Positions 23,389-32,215 of a DNA stretch of 33,056 nucleotides are shown here, piece by piece. A model generated the notes under the pieces. It was given only the letters and a program-made list of their open reading frames with translations. It ran no database searches and was not told where the DNA came from. The stretch lies in NCBI RefSeq assembly GCF_022808715.1, contig NZ_JAKZKX010000033.1:1-33056 (forward strand), written 5' to 3'. The number at the start of each line of letters is the position of its first letter. The stretch's first letter is position 1. The DNA comes from Fundidesulfovibrio agrisoli (GTDB lineage: Bacteria > Desulfobacterota > Desulfovibrionia > Desulfovibrionales > Desulfovibrionaceae). The position numbers were made by a program, and so were the translations under genes.

Positions 23389-23464
23389 CGGGTCCAGGGG
23401 GAGGCCCTCCCCCTGGCGGGTGCAGGGCAGCGCCCTGCCGGGGGTCCGGGGGCTGGCCCCCGGC
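23389..23464 (-). repeat. Two-hairpin intergenic repeat, copy F (inverted orientation)
   Basis: On the minus strand: ccgggggcc-agc-ccccgg type hairpin, then cagggc-gct-gccctg, spacer cacccgcc, and a stem agggggag-ggcc-ctccccct, then ggaccc. It has an extra leading hairpin. It ends 5 nt from the stop of the second glycosyltransferase and could act as its 3' end. Confidence 0.75.
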
Positions 23465-23469
23465 TCTTC

Positions 23470-24657
23470 CTACTTCTTCTTCCTCGCCAGCTCGTAAATA
23501 CCTTCCAGCTTCTGCGCCACGGCGTCCCAGTTCAGGGTCTCCTCGATGAGCCTGCGGGCGTTCTCCCTAATGGCGTCCCGCCTGGTCTCGTCCGTGAGGG
23601 CCTCCACGATCTTCACCCCGAAAGCTTGCGAATCGCTGACCGGGGCCACGTAGCCGCAGTCGTGCTCGGTGAGGAAGCGTTCGATCTCGCCCACGGCGTT
23701 GGAGACGATGGGCACGCCCGAGGCCAGGTAGTCCCCGAAGCGGATGGGGAAGCGGGCCTTCTCGATGGGGTCGTCGTCCATGGGCAGCAGCAGGGCGTCG
23801 GCGGCGGCCAGGTGGGCGGGCACCTCTGCGGGCGGCTTTTCGCCCAGCCTGAGGATGCGCCCGTCCGCGCGCTCCAGATACGGGGCGAGGCGGCGCTCGA
23901 AATCCGCCGGGATGTGCATCTTGCCCAGGAAGGCCAGGCGCAGCTCGGGCACGTCGCGCCGGGCGCGCTCGTAGGCGTCCAGCAGCTGGAAGAGCGACTC
24001 GGTGTAGGTGTGCCCCATGGAAAGGACCATGGGGGCGTCCCCGGGCATCATGGCGTCCAGCCCGGTGGCGGCGCGGGCCTGCATCTTGTCCAGCGGGCTT
24101 TTGCCCATGGTGGGGCAGTTGGGAATGTAGTGGATGCGCCCGTCCGGCACTCCGGCGGTCCGGAAGGAGTCCATGAGCATGGCGCTGGCGGCGGTGCACT
24201 GGCGGGCCATGCGGGGCATGGTGTCGTTGCACCAGCCCACGAAGCGCTGGTAGAGCCCGGGGTGCTGGTTGGCGAAGCCGCCCTTCCAGAGATCGTCGTG
24301 GTCGAGCACGATGGGCAGGCCCGGGCGGAGATAGTGTGCGGCCAGGGTGGGCACTGCCATGGGGTGCAGGGGGAAGGCGAAGGTGTGCAGCACGTCGCAC
24401 TTCAGGGCCAGGGCGTAGGCCGTGTTGTAGAGCATGCGCAGGCTGTGCAGGGTGTGGAAGCCCTTCAGCCGGTACTTGGGCAGCAGCACCGTGGTCAGCC
24501 CGCCCTCCACGCGCCTGGTGGTGGAGAGGGTGTCCTCCCGGTTGGCGCAGAGCAGCGTGACCTTGTGCCCGCGCCGCACCAGGCCGCGCGCCAGGTGCAC
24601 GCAGCGGAAGTAGGTGCCGTAGTTCTCCACATTGTGGTTCAGAAAGAGGATGTGCAT
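23470..24657 (-). CDS. Glycosyltransferase, GT4-like (GT-B fold)
   Basis: A 395-residue GT-B protein. The N-terminus MHILFLNHNVENYGTYFRCVHLARGLVRRGHKVTLLCA is a classic acceptor-domain start; DHDDLWKGG and an Asn-containing IHYIPNCP hinge follow. The donor domain has VLSMGHTYTESLFQLLDAY and ALLLPMDDDPIEKARFPIRFGDYLASGVPIVSNAVGEIERF; here the EX7E motif is changed (the first position region reads DDDPIEKARFPIR), so donor binding may differ from its neighbour. The C-terminal LIEETLNWDAVAQKLEGIYE is typical. The start at 24657 has no strong ribosome site. It is downstream of the giant membrane protein gene (86 nt) on the same strand and probably works with it on an envelope glycan. Confidence 0.9.
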   Translation of the reverse strand: MHILFLNHNVENYGTYFRCVHLARGLVRRGHKVTLLCANREDTLSTTRRVEGGLTTVLLPKYRLKGFHTLHSLRMLYNTAYALALKCDVLHTFAFPLHPMAVPTLAAHYLRPGLPIVLDHDDLWKGGFANQHPGLYQRFVGWCNDTMPRMARQCTAASAMLMDSFRTAGVPDGRIHYIPNCPTMGKSPLDKMQARAATGLDAMMPGDAPMVLSMGHTYTESLFQLLDAYERARRDVPELRLAFLGKMHIPADFERRLAPYLERADGRILRLGEKPPAEVPAHLAAADALLLPMDDDPIEKARFPIRFGDYLASGVPIVSNAVGEIERFLTEHDCGYVAPVSDSQAFGVKIVEALTDETRRDAIRENARRLIEETLNWDAVAQKLEGIYELARKKK

Positions 24658-24743
24658 CGGGGGGTCTCGTCCGTTTCAACCAAGATTATGTGCGGCGGCG
24701 CGCCTCGGCGCGCGGGGGACGTTCGCCGGATTGCGCCCCGGCG

Positions 24744-27700
24744 TCAAGGGGTTCGTTCCTTGCGCCGCCCGCGCAGCCCGGTCCAGGTGACCCAGGTGGC
24801 CCAGGCCGCCAGCGCCAGGCAGGCCGACCCGGCCAGCGCCCAGACCGCCAGGGTGATCCGGTCGCCCAGGGAGCGCAGGCGCTGCGGCGTGTAGAACACA
24901 TCCACAGGCCCCTGCCAGCCGGGTGAATCCGGCGAAGCGACGTAGGCGTTCATGAACCCGTAGGCCTTGAGGGGCGCACGCCCGTCCGCCCGCCAGTTCG
25001 GGTTGTGGCTCTCGGAGAAGAGCAGCACCCGCCCGGAGCCGGAGGGAACGACGGCCTTGTAATGCGCCTGGTCCACGCGCTCCAGGGCCACGGGCGGCGT
25101 GGGCTCGGGGCGCTCGTCAGGCCCCTGGCGCAGGGCGATCAGGTCGCAGGCCTCGGAAGGCGAGCCCAGCACGGCCAGGCGCGCGGGCGCGTCCGGCCCG
25201 GCCTCCACCGCGCCGAGATCGCGCCATTGCGGGCCTTCAGGCCCGAGAATGTGCGCGCTGGCGCTGTACAGCCCGGCGCGCGGGGCCGGGGCCTCAAAGG
25301 AAGCAGGCAGGGCCACGCCCTGGCCCATGCAGGCCGGGCCCACCGGGTTTTGGGCCTTGAGGCGCAGGCGCATGGGCGTGTTGGGCGTGTTGGCCAGGGA
25401 GTGCAGCTGGGCCTGGCGCATGGACACGCGGATGCGCACCGTGCGGCAGGCGGCCTGCACGTCGGAGCGCATGCGGCGGCCGTAGACGTCCTCCCAAGAG
25501 TTGCCCGTGCCTCCGGCCAGCTCGAACAGGGGGCGGAAGGGGCCGCCGTCCACGGCCCACTCGGCCCGAACGAAGGAGACGCCCGCCGGGTCGCCGAAAA
25601 GGCGCGGGTAGCACTCCAGCTCAAACCCGGAGGCGGCCCGGGGCAGCTCCACTGTGAACTCGGCCACGCCGACGTCCGGGCCTTCGGCGGCCAGCATGCC
25701 CGCGCCAGCGCCGTCCACGGACTCGGAGCGAAGATTTTCGGTCGTGAGAGTTATGCCGGGCAGTTCGGCCAAGAGGGGCTCGTCCCAGGAGTCGGCCGCC
25801 AGGCGCGAACCGGGCAGCGCGCAGGACGCGGCCCCGGAGAGGGCCAGCGCGCCTCGTTCGGGCGGGAAGGCGGCGTCCATGGCGGCGCGCGCGGCGGCCA
25901 GATCGGCCTCGGGCGCGGCCAGAACCCCTGCGACCACGGCCCCGCGCCCCGGAGCCTCGAACACCAGGACGCCGCCGGAAGCGGGGGCGAGGCCCAGGTC
26001 GACCCAGCGCCAGCCCCTGTCCAGCAGATCGGGCCTGTCCGCCGGGCGCAGTTCGCGGCCGCCCAGGCTGGCGGAAGGCCCCCACTGCCCGGGCACGGCG
26101 GCCACCCGGGCCAGCAGGCGAAGGTTTTCCCCCTTGGGCAGGGGCACTTCCAGGCGGGCCGGACCGTCGCTCACCAGGGCGGCCCCGTTGAGGGGCGAGC
26201 CCTCGAACCAGATGTGCCTGTCCCAGCGTTCGGCCAGGGAGGCCCAGCCTGAAGGCATGGCCCGTCCGGTCGGCGCGGCGGCGATCCAGGTGCCCGCCGG
26301 CAGCCAGGGCAGCAGCAGCTCCGGCCAGGAGCCGCCCCAGGAGCGCAGGCCGCCCGTGGCCTCGCCCAGGGCGGACAGGGTTTCTCCCTCGGCGTCGGTG
26401 CCGAAAACCTGGGCCTCGGCGGCGAAGAGGTCCCCGGGCAACTCGGCCAGCCCCGCCAGCAGGGGCGCGCCACCGGAGGCCAGGGCCAGGGTGCGGGCCG
26501 TGCGCAGGCGCGGCAGGTACCCGGCGTTGTCCAGCACCGTGAACGGGCCGCAGCTCCACTTCGCGTCCGGGCGCAGGTCGCGCTGGGCCGCCAGGAAGCG
26601 CGGCAGGCTGTCGCCGGGGTCGGCCAGGGTTTCGGAGCCGCGCTTCACCCGGGGCATCCAGCCGAAATCGGAATAGCTGAGCGCGGGCACGGCCGCGTCG
26701 TAGACCACGCGGCGCACCGCGCCCAGGCCCAGCAGCCGCCCGAAGGCGTCGGTGAGCGGCCCGGGCCGGTTGAGCATGGAGAGCAGGAACCGCCCGAAGG
26801 GCTGGCCCACGAAGGTGGGGCCGAGCAGGCTGTCCTTGCCCAGAAGGCCGAAATTGCGGGTGAGCGAGGTGGCGGGGGGCGCGGGCACGTCGCCGGTTGG
26901 CCCGGCCACGGTGGGCAGCACCGTGATGCGGTAGAAGCCCGGATCGTCGTGGAGCGCCTTGACCAGCTCGCGCTCCTCCTCCGGCAGGGGCTGGAGCATG
27001 AGCGACATGGTCTGGGTGGTGGCGTTGCGCGGCACGGTGAGCGCCCCGCTCCACCAGGGCCAGAGGTAGACCCCGGCGGCCGTGGCGGCCAGCAGCCCGG
27101 CCATGACGCCGGGCCAGCGGTAGTCCTTCCAGAAGGAGCGGCGGCGCACCGCCTCCAGCCCAAGGCCCACCATCAGCGCCAGCCCCGCCTGGTAGAGCGG
27201 CAGCCAGCGCATGGGCCGGGCCATGAGGAAGAAGACCATCTGCACCCGGGCCAGCAGCCCTTCATAGAGGATGCGGCCGGGCATGGTCTGCGCCCCGGAG
27301 AGCATCCAGAACCCGCCCAGCAGGCACAGCCCACCGAACCACTTGAGCGAGCGCGGCGCAACCGGGGCCAGGAGCCCCAGCAGGGCCAGGCCCAGCAGGG
27401 CGAAGGCCGAGACGATCCAGGGCTCGCGGAAGGGGCCCTCCACGGGGTAGGCCTGCTCCGTGCCCATGCCCAGGTTGTCGGTGTGGCCGATCATGGCCTG
27501 GCGGGGCGGTGCGGAGAAGTCCTTATAGAGATGGAGGTAGTGGGCGCGCACGTCCTCCATGCGCTGGTTGTACTTGGCCCCGGCCGAGCCCGTGGCGGCG
27601 GCGGGCAGCAGCCAGTGGGCCTGGGCCCCGAGCACCACGCACCCGGCCACGGCCAGCACGGCCAGGGGCCGGGCCCCGCGCGCCGCGATCACGGCGGCCA

Positions 27701-28397
27701 CGCCCCAGACCAGCAGGAAGGCTGCCGTGAGCACGATGCCCATGGGCGAGGCCGAGAATCCCAGCGCACCGGCCAGGCCGCAGCCCAGGGCCCAGGCTAA
27801 GAAGGCCGCGCCCCGCGCGGAGGCGGCCCTGTCAGCGAAATAGACGGTCCAGGGGGCCAGGGCCAGGGCGAAGCCGATCTCGAAGCCGTGGCCCGAGACG
27901 GCCATGGTGTAGGTGCGAGGGTTGAACTGGCTGAGCAGGCAGACCGCCAGGCTCGGCCCGAACCCCAGCCCCAGCCTGCGGCAGAGCAGCCAGTACCCTG
28001 CCGCGCCCGGCAGGGCGTAGAACAGGAAGTGCCAGCGGGCCAGGGCCGCCCCGCCCAGGAAGGCCAGCCCATTGCGCATCAGGGCGTCGAAGGCCCAGTC
28101 GATGCCGTTGAAGGTGGCCGGGGAGCCGAGCTCGAATATGGAGGACCAGGCGTCGCTGGAGATGGAGCCGTAGGCTTCAATCTGAGATGGATAGGGCGGG
28201 ATGGTCTGGTCCCAGTTCTGGTAGATGTGACCGGGTTCGAAGAGCACCCCCCGGTAGGATACCGCGAACAGGGCGGCCACCAGGCAGCAGGCCGCGAGCA
28301 GGCACCATGGCGAGCCGGGGGAGAAAGCCGGGCCTGAAACAGGGCTAGCACCTGGGGGGGTGCCCTGGGCGGAGCTGTTCGGGGAACTTGGGCGCAT
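24744..28397 (-). CDS. Very large membrane protein, GT-C / AftD- or YfhO-like architecture
   Basis: About 1217 residues. After a short cytosolic tail the first helix is WCLLAACCLVAALFAVSYRG. An extracytoplasmic loop with NWDQTIPPYPSQIEAYGSISSDAWSS follows, where acidic residues could be catalytic as in GT-C enzymes, then roughly ten more helices up to about residue 450. Residues about 455-1165 are soluble and probably periplasmic, including beta-rich segments that may bind carbohydrate. One last helix (LAVWALAGSACLALAAWATWV) precedes a basic tail. This layout resembles arabinofuranosyltransferase AftD and YfhO-type proteins; the exact family is not certain. The ATG at 28397 is used; an in-frame GTG at 28406 is also possible. 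Two glycosyltransferases downstream suggest a shared surface glycan role. Confidence 0.8.
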   Translation of the reverse strand: MRPSSPNSSAQGTPPGASPVSGPAFSPGSPWCLLAACCLVAALFAVSYRGVLFEPGHIYQNWDQTIPPYPSQIEAYGSISSDAWSSIFELGSPATFNGIDWAFDALMRNGLAFLGGAALARWHFLFYALPGAAGYWLLCRRLGLGFGPSLAVCLLSQFNPRTYTMAVSGHGFEIGFALALAPWTVYFADRAASARGAAFLAWALGCGLAGALGFSASPMGIVLTAAFLLVWGVAAVIAARGARPLAVLAVAGCVVLGAQAHWLLPAAATGSAGAKYNQRMEDVRAHYLHLYKDFSAPPRQAMIGHTDNLGMGTEQAYPVEGPFREPWIVSAFALLGLALLGLLAPVAPRSLKWFGGLCLLGGFWMLSGAQTMPGRILYEGLLARVQMVFFLMARPMRWLPLYQAGLALMVGLGLEAVRRRSFWKDYRWPGVMAGLLAATAAGVYLWPWWSGALTVPRNATTQTMSLMLQPLPEEERELVKALHDDPGFYRITVLPTVAGPTGDVPAPPATSLTRNFGLLGKDSLLGPTFVGQPFGRFLLSMLNRPGPLTDAFGRLLGLGAVRRVVYDAAVPALSYSDFGWMPRVKRGSETLADPGDSLPRFLAAQRDLRPDAKWSCGPFTVLDNAGYLPRLRTARTLALASGGAPLLAGLAELPGDLFAAEAQVFGTDAEGETLSALGEATGGLRSWGGSWPELLLPWLPAGTWIAAAPTGRAMPSGWASLAERWDRHIWFEGSPLNGAALVSDGPARLEVPLPKGENLRLLARVAAVPGQWGPSASLGGRELRPADRPDLLDRGWRWVDLGLAPASGGVLVFEAPGRGAVVAGVLAAPEADLAAARAAMDAAFPPERGALALSGAASCALPGSRLAADSWDEPLLAELPGITLTTENLRSESVDGAGAGMLAAEGPDVGVAEFTVELPRAASGFELECYPRLFGDPAGVSFVRAEWAVDGGPFRPLFELAGGTGNSWEDVYGRRMRSDVQAACRTVRIRVSMRQAQLHSLANTPNTPMRLRLKAQNPVGPACMGQGVALPASFEAPAPRAGLYSASAHILGPEGPQWRDLGAVEAGPDAPARLAVLGSPSEACDLIALRQGPDERPEPTPPVALERVDQAHYKAVVPSGSGRVLLFSESHNPNWRADGRAPLKAYGFMNAYVASPDSPGWQGPVDVFYTPQRLRSLGDRITLAVWALAGSACLALAAWATWVTWTGLRGRRKERTP

Positions 28398-28563
28398 GCG
28401 TGTCACGCCGGGTCAGTGCCACGCCCTGGAGGATTTGAAAAGGGCCGCGAGCAGCCCAATCCCTTGTGCGGCCCCGCGTGGTTTCCCGATTTTCTTTTTG
28501 CCTGAGCTGGGGTATCCAGGCAGGACGGCGGGCGTTTCCCGGACGGCTTCGGATCGGAGCGGC

Positions 28564-28581
28564 TTGTTATAAAATGCACAA
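28564..28581 (+). promoter_or_regulatory. Rex-box-like operator 1 upstream of the atp genes, overlapping a -10 element
   Basis: TTGTTAT-AAAA-TGCACAA matches the Rex operator form TTGTGAA-N4-TTCACAA at 11 of 14 positions, with the correct 4-nt A/T spacer. It contains TATAAA (28568-28573), which could be a -10 hexamer. It sits about 200 nt before atpZ in the 380-nt divergent gap. Other stretches of that gap (28582-28672) show A-runs but nothing I can name. Confidence 0.5.
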
Positions 28582-28672
28582 GCATTGGCGCACCCCAGGG
28601 CCGCACCCCGCCCGCCCGCGAGACGAACCCAAAAAAAATCCTGAAAAAAACCAGCGTGAACCCTTTGGCGCG

Positions 28673-28702
28673 TTGACGTAAAGAGCGCCCTTGTGGTAGG
28701 CC
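28673..28702 (+). promoter_or_regulatory. Possible promoter of the atp genes
   Basis: TTGACG at 28673-28678 matches 5 of 6 positions of a -35; TAGGCC at 28697-28702 is a weak -10 at 18 nt spacing. Its start site would fall at or just before the second Rex-like box. Confidence 0.35.
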
Positions 28703-28710
28703 AGCCGGAC

Positions 28711-28728
28711 TTGTGAAGCAATGCACGA
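28711..28728 (+). promoter_or_regulatory. Rex-box-like operator 2 upstream of the atp genes
   Basis: TTGTGAA-GCAA-TGCACGA matches TTGTGAA-N4-TTCACAA at 12 of 14 positions, with a perfect left half. It lies 50 nt before the atpZ ATG. A CRP/FNR-type (HcpR) site of form TTGTGA-N6-TCACAA fits less well. The rex gene lies 2 kb downstream. Confidence 0.6.
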
Positions 28729-28777
28729 GTTCCGGGGCCGCGCGGGAGCGCTTCCGAAAGGCACGCGAGAGGCTCGG

Positions 28778-29104
28778 ATGATCCTTAAAAAACGAGACAA
28801 GTCTACCTGGGACGGCATCGAGAAGGCCGCCATGATGGGCACGAACTTCGTGGCCCACACGGTGGTCGGCCTGGTGATCGGCTACTACTTCGACAAGTGG
28901 CTGAACACCGCGCCCTGGGGGTTGATCGTCTGGCTGCTGCTGGGCATCGTGGCGGGCTTCCGCGACATGTACCTGCAGGCCATGAAGATCACCCGCTCCC
29001 AATCACTGGACGGCCCGCAGGCCGGCCAGAATGCAGCCCCGGCGGACGCCGCCAAGCCAGGAGTGAACCCGGAGGAAAAGCCCGGAGGGAAGAAGGATGC
29101 GTGA
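28778..29104 (+). CDS. atpZ: AtpZ/AtpI-type small F0 accessory protein
   Basis: A 108-residue membrane protein with two helices joined by a short turn: GTNFVAHTVVGLVIGYYFDKWLNT and PWGLIVWLLLGIVAGFRDMYL, the AtpZ pattern. Proteins of this kind accompany F0 operons and have been linked to Mg2+/Ca2+ supply and c-ring assembly. The C-terminal 35 residues are hydrophilic and low in complexity (A, P, G, K). ATG 28778 has gagagg 5 nt upstream; an earlier in-frame ATG at 28721 falls inside the second Rex-like box and is unlikely. It overlaps the next gene by 8 nt, indicating coupling. Confidence 0.88.
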   Translation: MILKKRDKSTWDGIEKAAMMGTNFVAHTVVGLVIGYYFDKWLNTAPWGLIVWLLLGIVAGFRDMYLQAMKITRSQSLDGPQAGQNAAPADAAKPGVNPEEKPGGKKDA

Positions 29105-29516
29105 GCGCCTCGATTCCCTTCTGGAGCGGGCCGGGTTCCACCACGCGGAAGGCCGCGAGCTTGTGCGCATGCAGATCGCCATGGCCACGGGGCTGAGCCT
29201 CGCGGCGGTGTCCATCTCCGAGTTGTCTGACTGGGGCTGGGCTTTCATGGGCGGCGCGGCGCTCATCACGGTGAACTTCTGGTGGCTGGTGAAGTACGCG
29301 CAGAACGTGACGAGCAACGCGGCGGGCGCCGCGGGCGGAGCGTTCTTCAGGTTTTTCGTGCGCTTCGGCATTACCGGGGCGGGGCTTTATGCGATGATCG
29401 TCGAGGCGGGATGGCCGGTGTGGGCCATCGTGGCGGGGACGATCACTGTGATGGTGACCATTCTGGTGTGGGGGGCCCGTAAAAGGGCCAGGTCTAACAG
29501 CGCGAAGGAGGCCTAG
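29097..29516 (+). CDS. atpI: ATP synthase subunit I (AtpI-like)
   Basis: A 139-residue protein with four predicted helices (about 25-41, 48-66, 78-98, 106-124). The family helps assemble the c-ring. N-terminal [21 protein letters not shown] is cytosolic. It starts within the end of atpZ, with ggaggga and aagg just upstream, and is followed after 4 nt by atp[10 protein letters not shown] and [19 protein letters not shown] resemble AtpI-type sequences of related bacteria. The family is poorly conserved; context is the main support. Confidence 0.85.
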   Translation: MRERLDSLLERAGFHHAEGRELVRMQIAMATGLSLAAVSISELSDWGWAFMGGAALITVNFWWLVKYAQNVTSNAAGAAGGAFFRFFVRFGITGAGLYAMIVEAGWPVWAIVAGTITVMVTILVWGARKRARSNSAKEA

Positions 29517-29520
29517 GGCT

Positions 29521-30207
29521 ATGGCTGGCGGATTGGAACATCCGGTATTGTTTTTGGAAATGGCGGCCAAAGGTGCGGGGCTGAACATCCCCAATGAAGT
29601 TCTCTTCGCCTGGTTGGCCATGGCCGTACTCATCACCCTGGGCCTCATTACGTCTTCCAGGCTTCAGATGGTGCCCGGCGGGCTTCAAAACTTCTTCGAA
29701 TACATGATCGGAGGGCTGGAGAACTTCACCGTGGAGACCATGGGTGAAGACGGCCGCCGCGTATTCCCGGTTCTGGCCGGCATCTTCCTGTTCATCCTGA
29801 CCTGCAACTTCATGGGCCTGGTCCCGGGCTTCGACTCGGCCACCAACGCCATCAACACCAACGCGGCCATGGCCGTGTTCGTGTTCGTCTACTACAACTA
29901 CTGGGGCATCAGGAACTGGGGCCCCGGCTACATCAAGCACTTCATGGGCCCCATGCCCGCGCTGGCCCCCATGATGCTCATCCTCGAAATCATGAGCCAC
30001 CTGGCCAGGCCGCTGTCGCTCACGCTGCGACTCTTCGGCAACGTCCGCGGCGAAGAACTGGTTCTGATGCTGCTGTTCATGCTGGCGCCCATCGCCGCCA
30101 CGCTGCCCATCTACTTCCTGTTCTCGCTGGCCGACTTCATCCAGGCCTTCGTGTTCTTCATGCTGACCCTGATCTATCTGAAGGGAGCTTTCGAACACGC
30201 CCACTAA
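29521..30207 (+). CDS. atpB: F0F1 ATP synthase subunit a
   Basis: Membrane stator subunit that forms the ion half-channels next to the c-ring. The 228-residue protein has the essential arginine, Arg170, in [14 protein letters not shown], and the usual C-terminal [18 protein letters not shown] helix. [19 protein letters not shown] in the middle is typical for subunit a. AAGGAGG lies about 9 nt before the ATG, just 4 nt after atpI. The length is at the short end of the family but nothing appears missing. Confidence 0.98.
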   Translation: MAGGLEHPVLFLEMAAKGAGLNIPNEVLFAWLAMAVLITLGLITSSRLQMVPGGLQNFFEYMIGGLENFTVETMGEDGRRVFPVLAGIFLFILTCNFMGLVPGFDSATNAINTNAAMAVFVFVYYNYWGIRNWGPGYIKHFMGPMPALAPMMLILEIMSHLARPLSLTLRLFGNVRGEELVLMLLFMLAPIAATLPIYFLFSLADFIQAFVFFMLTLIYLKGAFEHAH

Positions 30208-30229
30208 ACCGGGGGAAATGGTCATTTGA

Positions 30230-30583
<354 letters not shown>

Positions 30584-30597
30584 TCACGACATGCTTG

Positions 30598-30630
30598 CCG
30601 GGAGGCTCCGCAGGGGCCTCCCGGTTTTTT
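30598..30630 (+). terminator. Intrinsic terminator after atpE
   Basis: A perfect 9-bp stem (30598-30606 with 30616-30624, 9-nt loop) is followed by six T residues. It separates atpE from rex, though partial read-through is possible. Confidence 0.92.
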
Positions 30631-30658
30631 CTTCCACCCAATCCCCACAAATGCCCAC

Positions 30659-31303
30659 ATGGTGAAGAGCGAACACATACCGCGCGCAACAATCCAGCGA
30701 CTGGCCCTCTACGTCCAGGTGCTGGAGACCTTCCGCAGGGAAGGTTCCGAGGTTGTCTCCTCCGAGACCCTTGCCAAGGCGTGCAACGTGAACCCTTCCC
30801 AGATCCGCAAGGACCTCGCCTACTTCGGCGAGTTCGGCGTTCGCGGGGTGGGCTACTTCGTCCAGGATCTCATCTCCTCCATCAAGCAGGCCTTGGGCGT
30901 CGACCGGGTCTGGAAGGCCGCCCTGGTGGGCGTGGGCAACCTGGGCAAGGCCCTCTTGCGCCATCAGGACTTTCCGCGCCGGGGTTTCCACATCGTGGGC
31001 GCCTTCGACTGCGACCCCTTCAAGATAGGCGAGGAGGTCTCCGGGCTTGAGGTCATCTGTTCCCGCCGGCTCAAGGAGAAGGTGGAGGAGCTCGACATCG
31101 AGATCGGCCTCATCACCACCCCGCCCGAACGCGCCCAGCGCGCGGCCAACTACCTGGCGGACGCGGGCGTGCGCGGCATCATCAACTTCGCCCCGGCCCG
31201 GCTGACCCTGCCTGACGACATCCACATCGAATACGTGGATTTCTTCCACCACCTTTACGCGGTGGCCTTCAACCTGACCCTGGACAAGGCCGAGAAAGAA
31301 TAG
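30659..31303 (+). CDS. rex: Redox-sensing transcriptional repressor Rex
   Basis: Dimeric repressor that binds DNA when NADH is low and releases it when NADH binds, so it reads the NADH/NAD+ ratio. The 214-residue protein has a winged-helix domain (about 5-80, with SSETLAKACNVNPSQIRKDLAYFGEFGVRGVGY, the typical Rex recognition region) and a Rossmann NAD(H) domain with GVGNLGKALL at 91-100, followed by FDCDPFKIG and a domain-swapped C-terminal helix (DFFHHLYAVAFNLTL). No strong ribosome site precedes ATG 30659, which lies 28 nt after the atpE terminator. Two Rex-like boxes lie upstream of atpZ, suggesting that Rex controls the cluster it follows. Confidence 0.97.
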   Translation: MVKSEHIPRATIQRLALYVQVLETFRREGSEVVSSETLAKACNVNPSQIRKDLAYFGEFGVRGVGYFVQDLISSIKQALGVDRVWKAALVGVGNLGKALLRHQDFPRRGFHIVGAFDCDPFKIGEEVSGLEVICSRRLKEKVEELDIEIGLITTPPERAQRAANYLADAGVRGIINFAPARLTLPDDIHIEYVDFFHHLYAVAFNLTLDKAEKE

Positions 31304-31418
31304 CTCCCACCGCCTTGATGATCCGGCCTGATTTTCCCGAGCACATTCTCCGCGTTTTCGGCTATCTCTCCCTTACGGACCGGCGCTTGCGCCGTGATTC
31401 GACACGAGCGGAGGAACC

Positions 31419-32204
31419 ATGCACCGTCACGTCGCGCTGCTGACCGACTTCGGCCTGGACGACCCCTACGTGGGCCAGATGAAGGGGGCGCTGGCCATGC
31501 ACGGCCCGTGTGTGCCCGTGCTTGACCTGTGCCACCATGTCACACCCTACAACACACTTCAGGCGGGGTTCCTCCTGCGGGCCAGCTGCGGGCACTTCCC
31601 GCCCGGCACGGTGTTCGTGAACGTGGTGGACCCGGGCGTGGGCGGGTCGCGGCGCATCGTGATCCTGGAGGCGCTGGACCGATTTTTCCTGGCCCCGGAC
31701 AACGGACTGCTGACCATGGTGTTGGAGGCCGCCCCGGATTGCCGGGCCTTCGCGGCCGACATCTCGCATTTCGCAAAGGCCAGCGCCACATTCCACGGGC
31801 GCGACGTGTTCGCGCCGCTTGCGGTGCGCCTTGCCTTGGGCGCGGACCCGGACGTGCTTGGTACGCAGGTGGACCCGGCCGGGCTCGTCCGCCTGCCCGA
31901 GCTCTGGGCCCACAGAATCTCTGAAGGAGCGGCCGCGCGCGTTCTGCATGTGGACCGATTCGGCAATTGCCTGCTGAACATGGAAATTGACCCATGGAAA
32001 TCAGCGATCGAAAGCGGCGAGGCGGTGAGACTTGCCTCGGGGCAATCTGTAACGCCTTGCGCGAGCTACGAGGCCTTGAACCCAGGTTGTGTCGGCATCC
32101 TGGCAGGGAGCCAGGGCGTCATGGAACTGGCCATGAACATGAGCAGCGCTGCCGAGCAGCTTATGCTGGAACCGGGTTCGGAAGTGATCTTCCTTTTCGG
32201 CTGA
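31419..32204 (+). CDS. SAM hydrolase / SAM hydroxide adenosyltransferase family protein (DUF62)
   Basis: A 261-residue enzyme of the fluorinase-like superfamily that attacks S-adenosylmethionine with water or hydroxide to give adenosine and methionine. Signatures present: LLTDFGLDDPYVGQMKGAL at 7-25, HFPPGTVFVNVVDPGVG, FLAPDNGLL and FHGRDVFAPLA, and the C-terminal beta domain with DRFGNCLLN. ggagg a few nt before the ATG supports the start. It precedes cobS by 11 nt and is probably cotranscribed with it. Members of this family are often found near corrinoid or transport genes, but their role in the cell is not settled. Confidence 0.93.
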   Translation: MHRHVALLTDFGLDDPYVGQMKGALAMHGPCVPVLDLCHHVTPYNTLQAGFLLRASCGHFPPGTVFVNVVDPGVGGSRRIVILEALDRFFLAPDNGLLTMVLEAAPDCRAFAADISHFAKASATFHGRDVFAPLAVRLALGADPDVLGTQVDPAGLVRLPELWAHRISEGAAARVLHVDRFGNCLLNMEIDPWKSAIESGEAVRLASGQSVTPCASYEALNPGCVGILAGSQGVMELAMNMSSAAEQLMLEPGSEVIFLFG

Positions 32205-32215
32205 AGGATTTTCGG

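Noticed and set aside
28711-28777. Upstream ATG at 28721 as the atpZ start
   Set aside because: It lies within the second Rex-like box and adds a sequence unlike the family; ATG 28778 has a proper ribosome site and begins family-like sequence.
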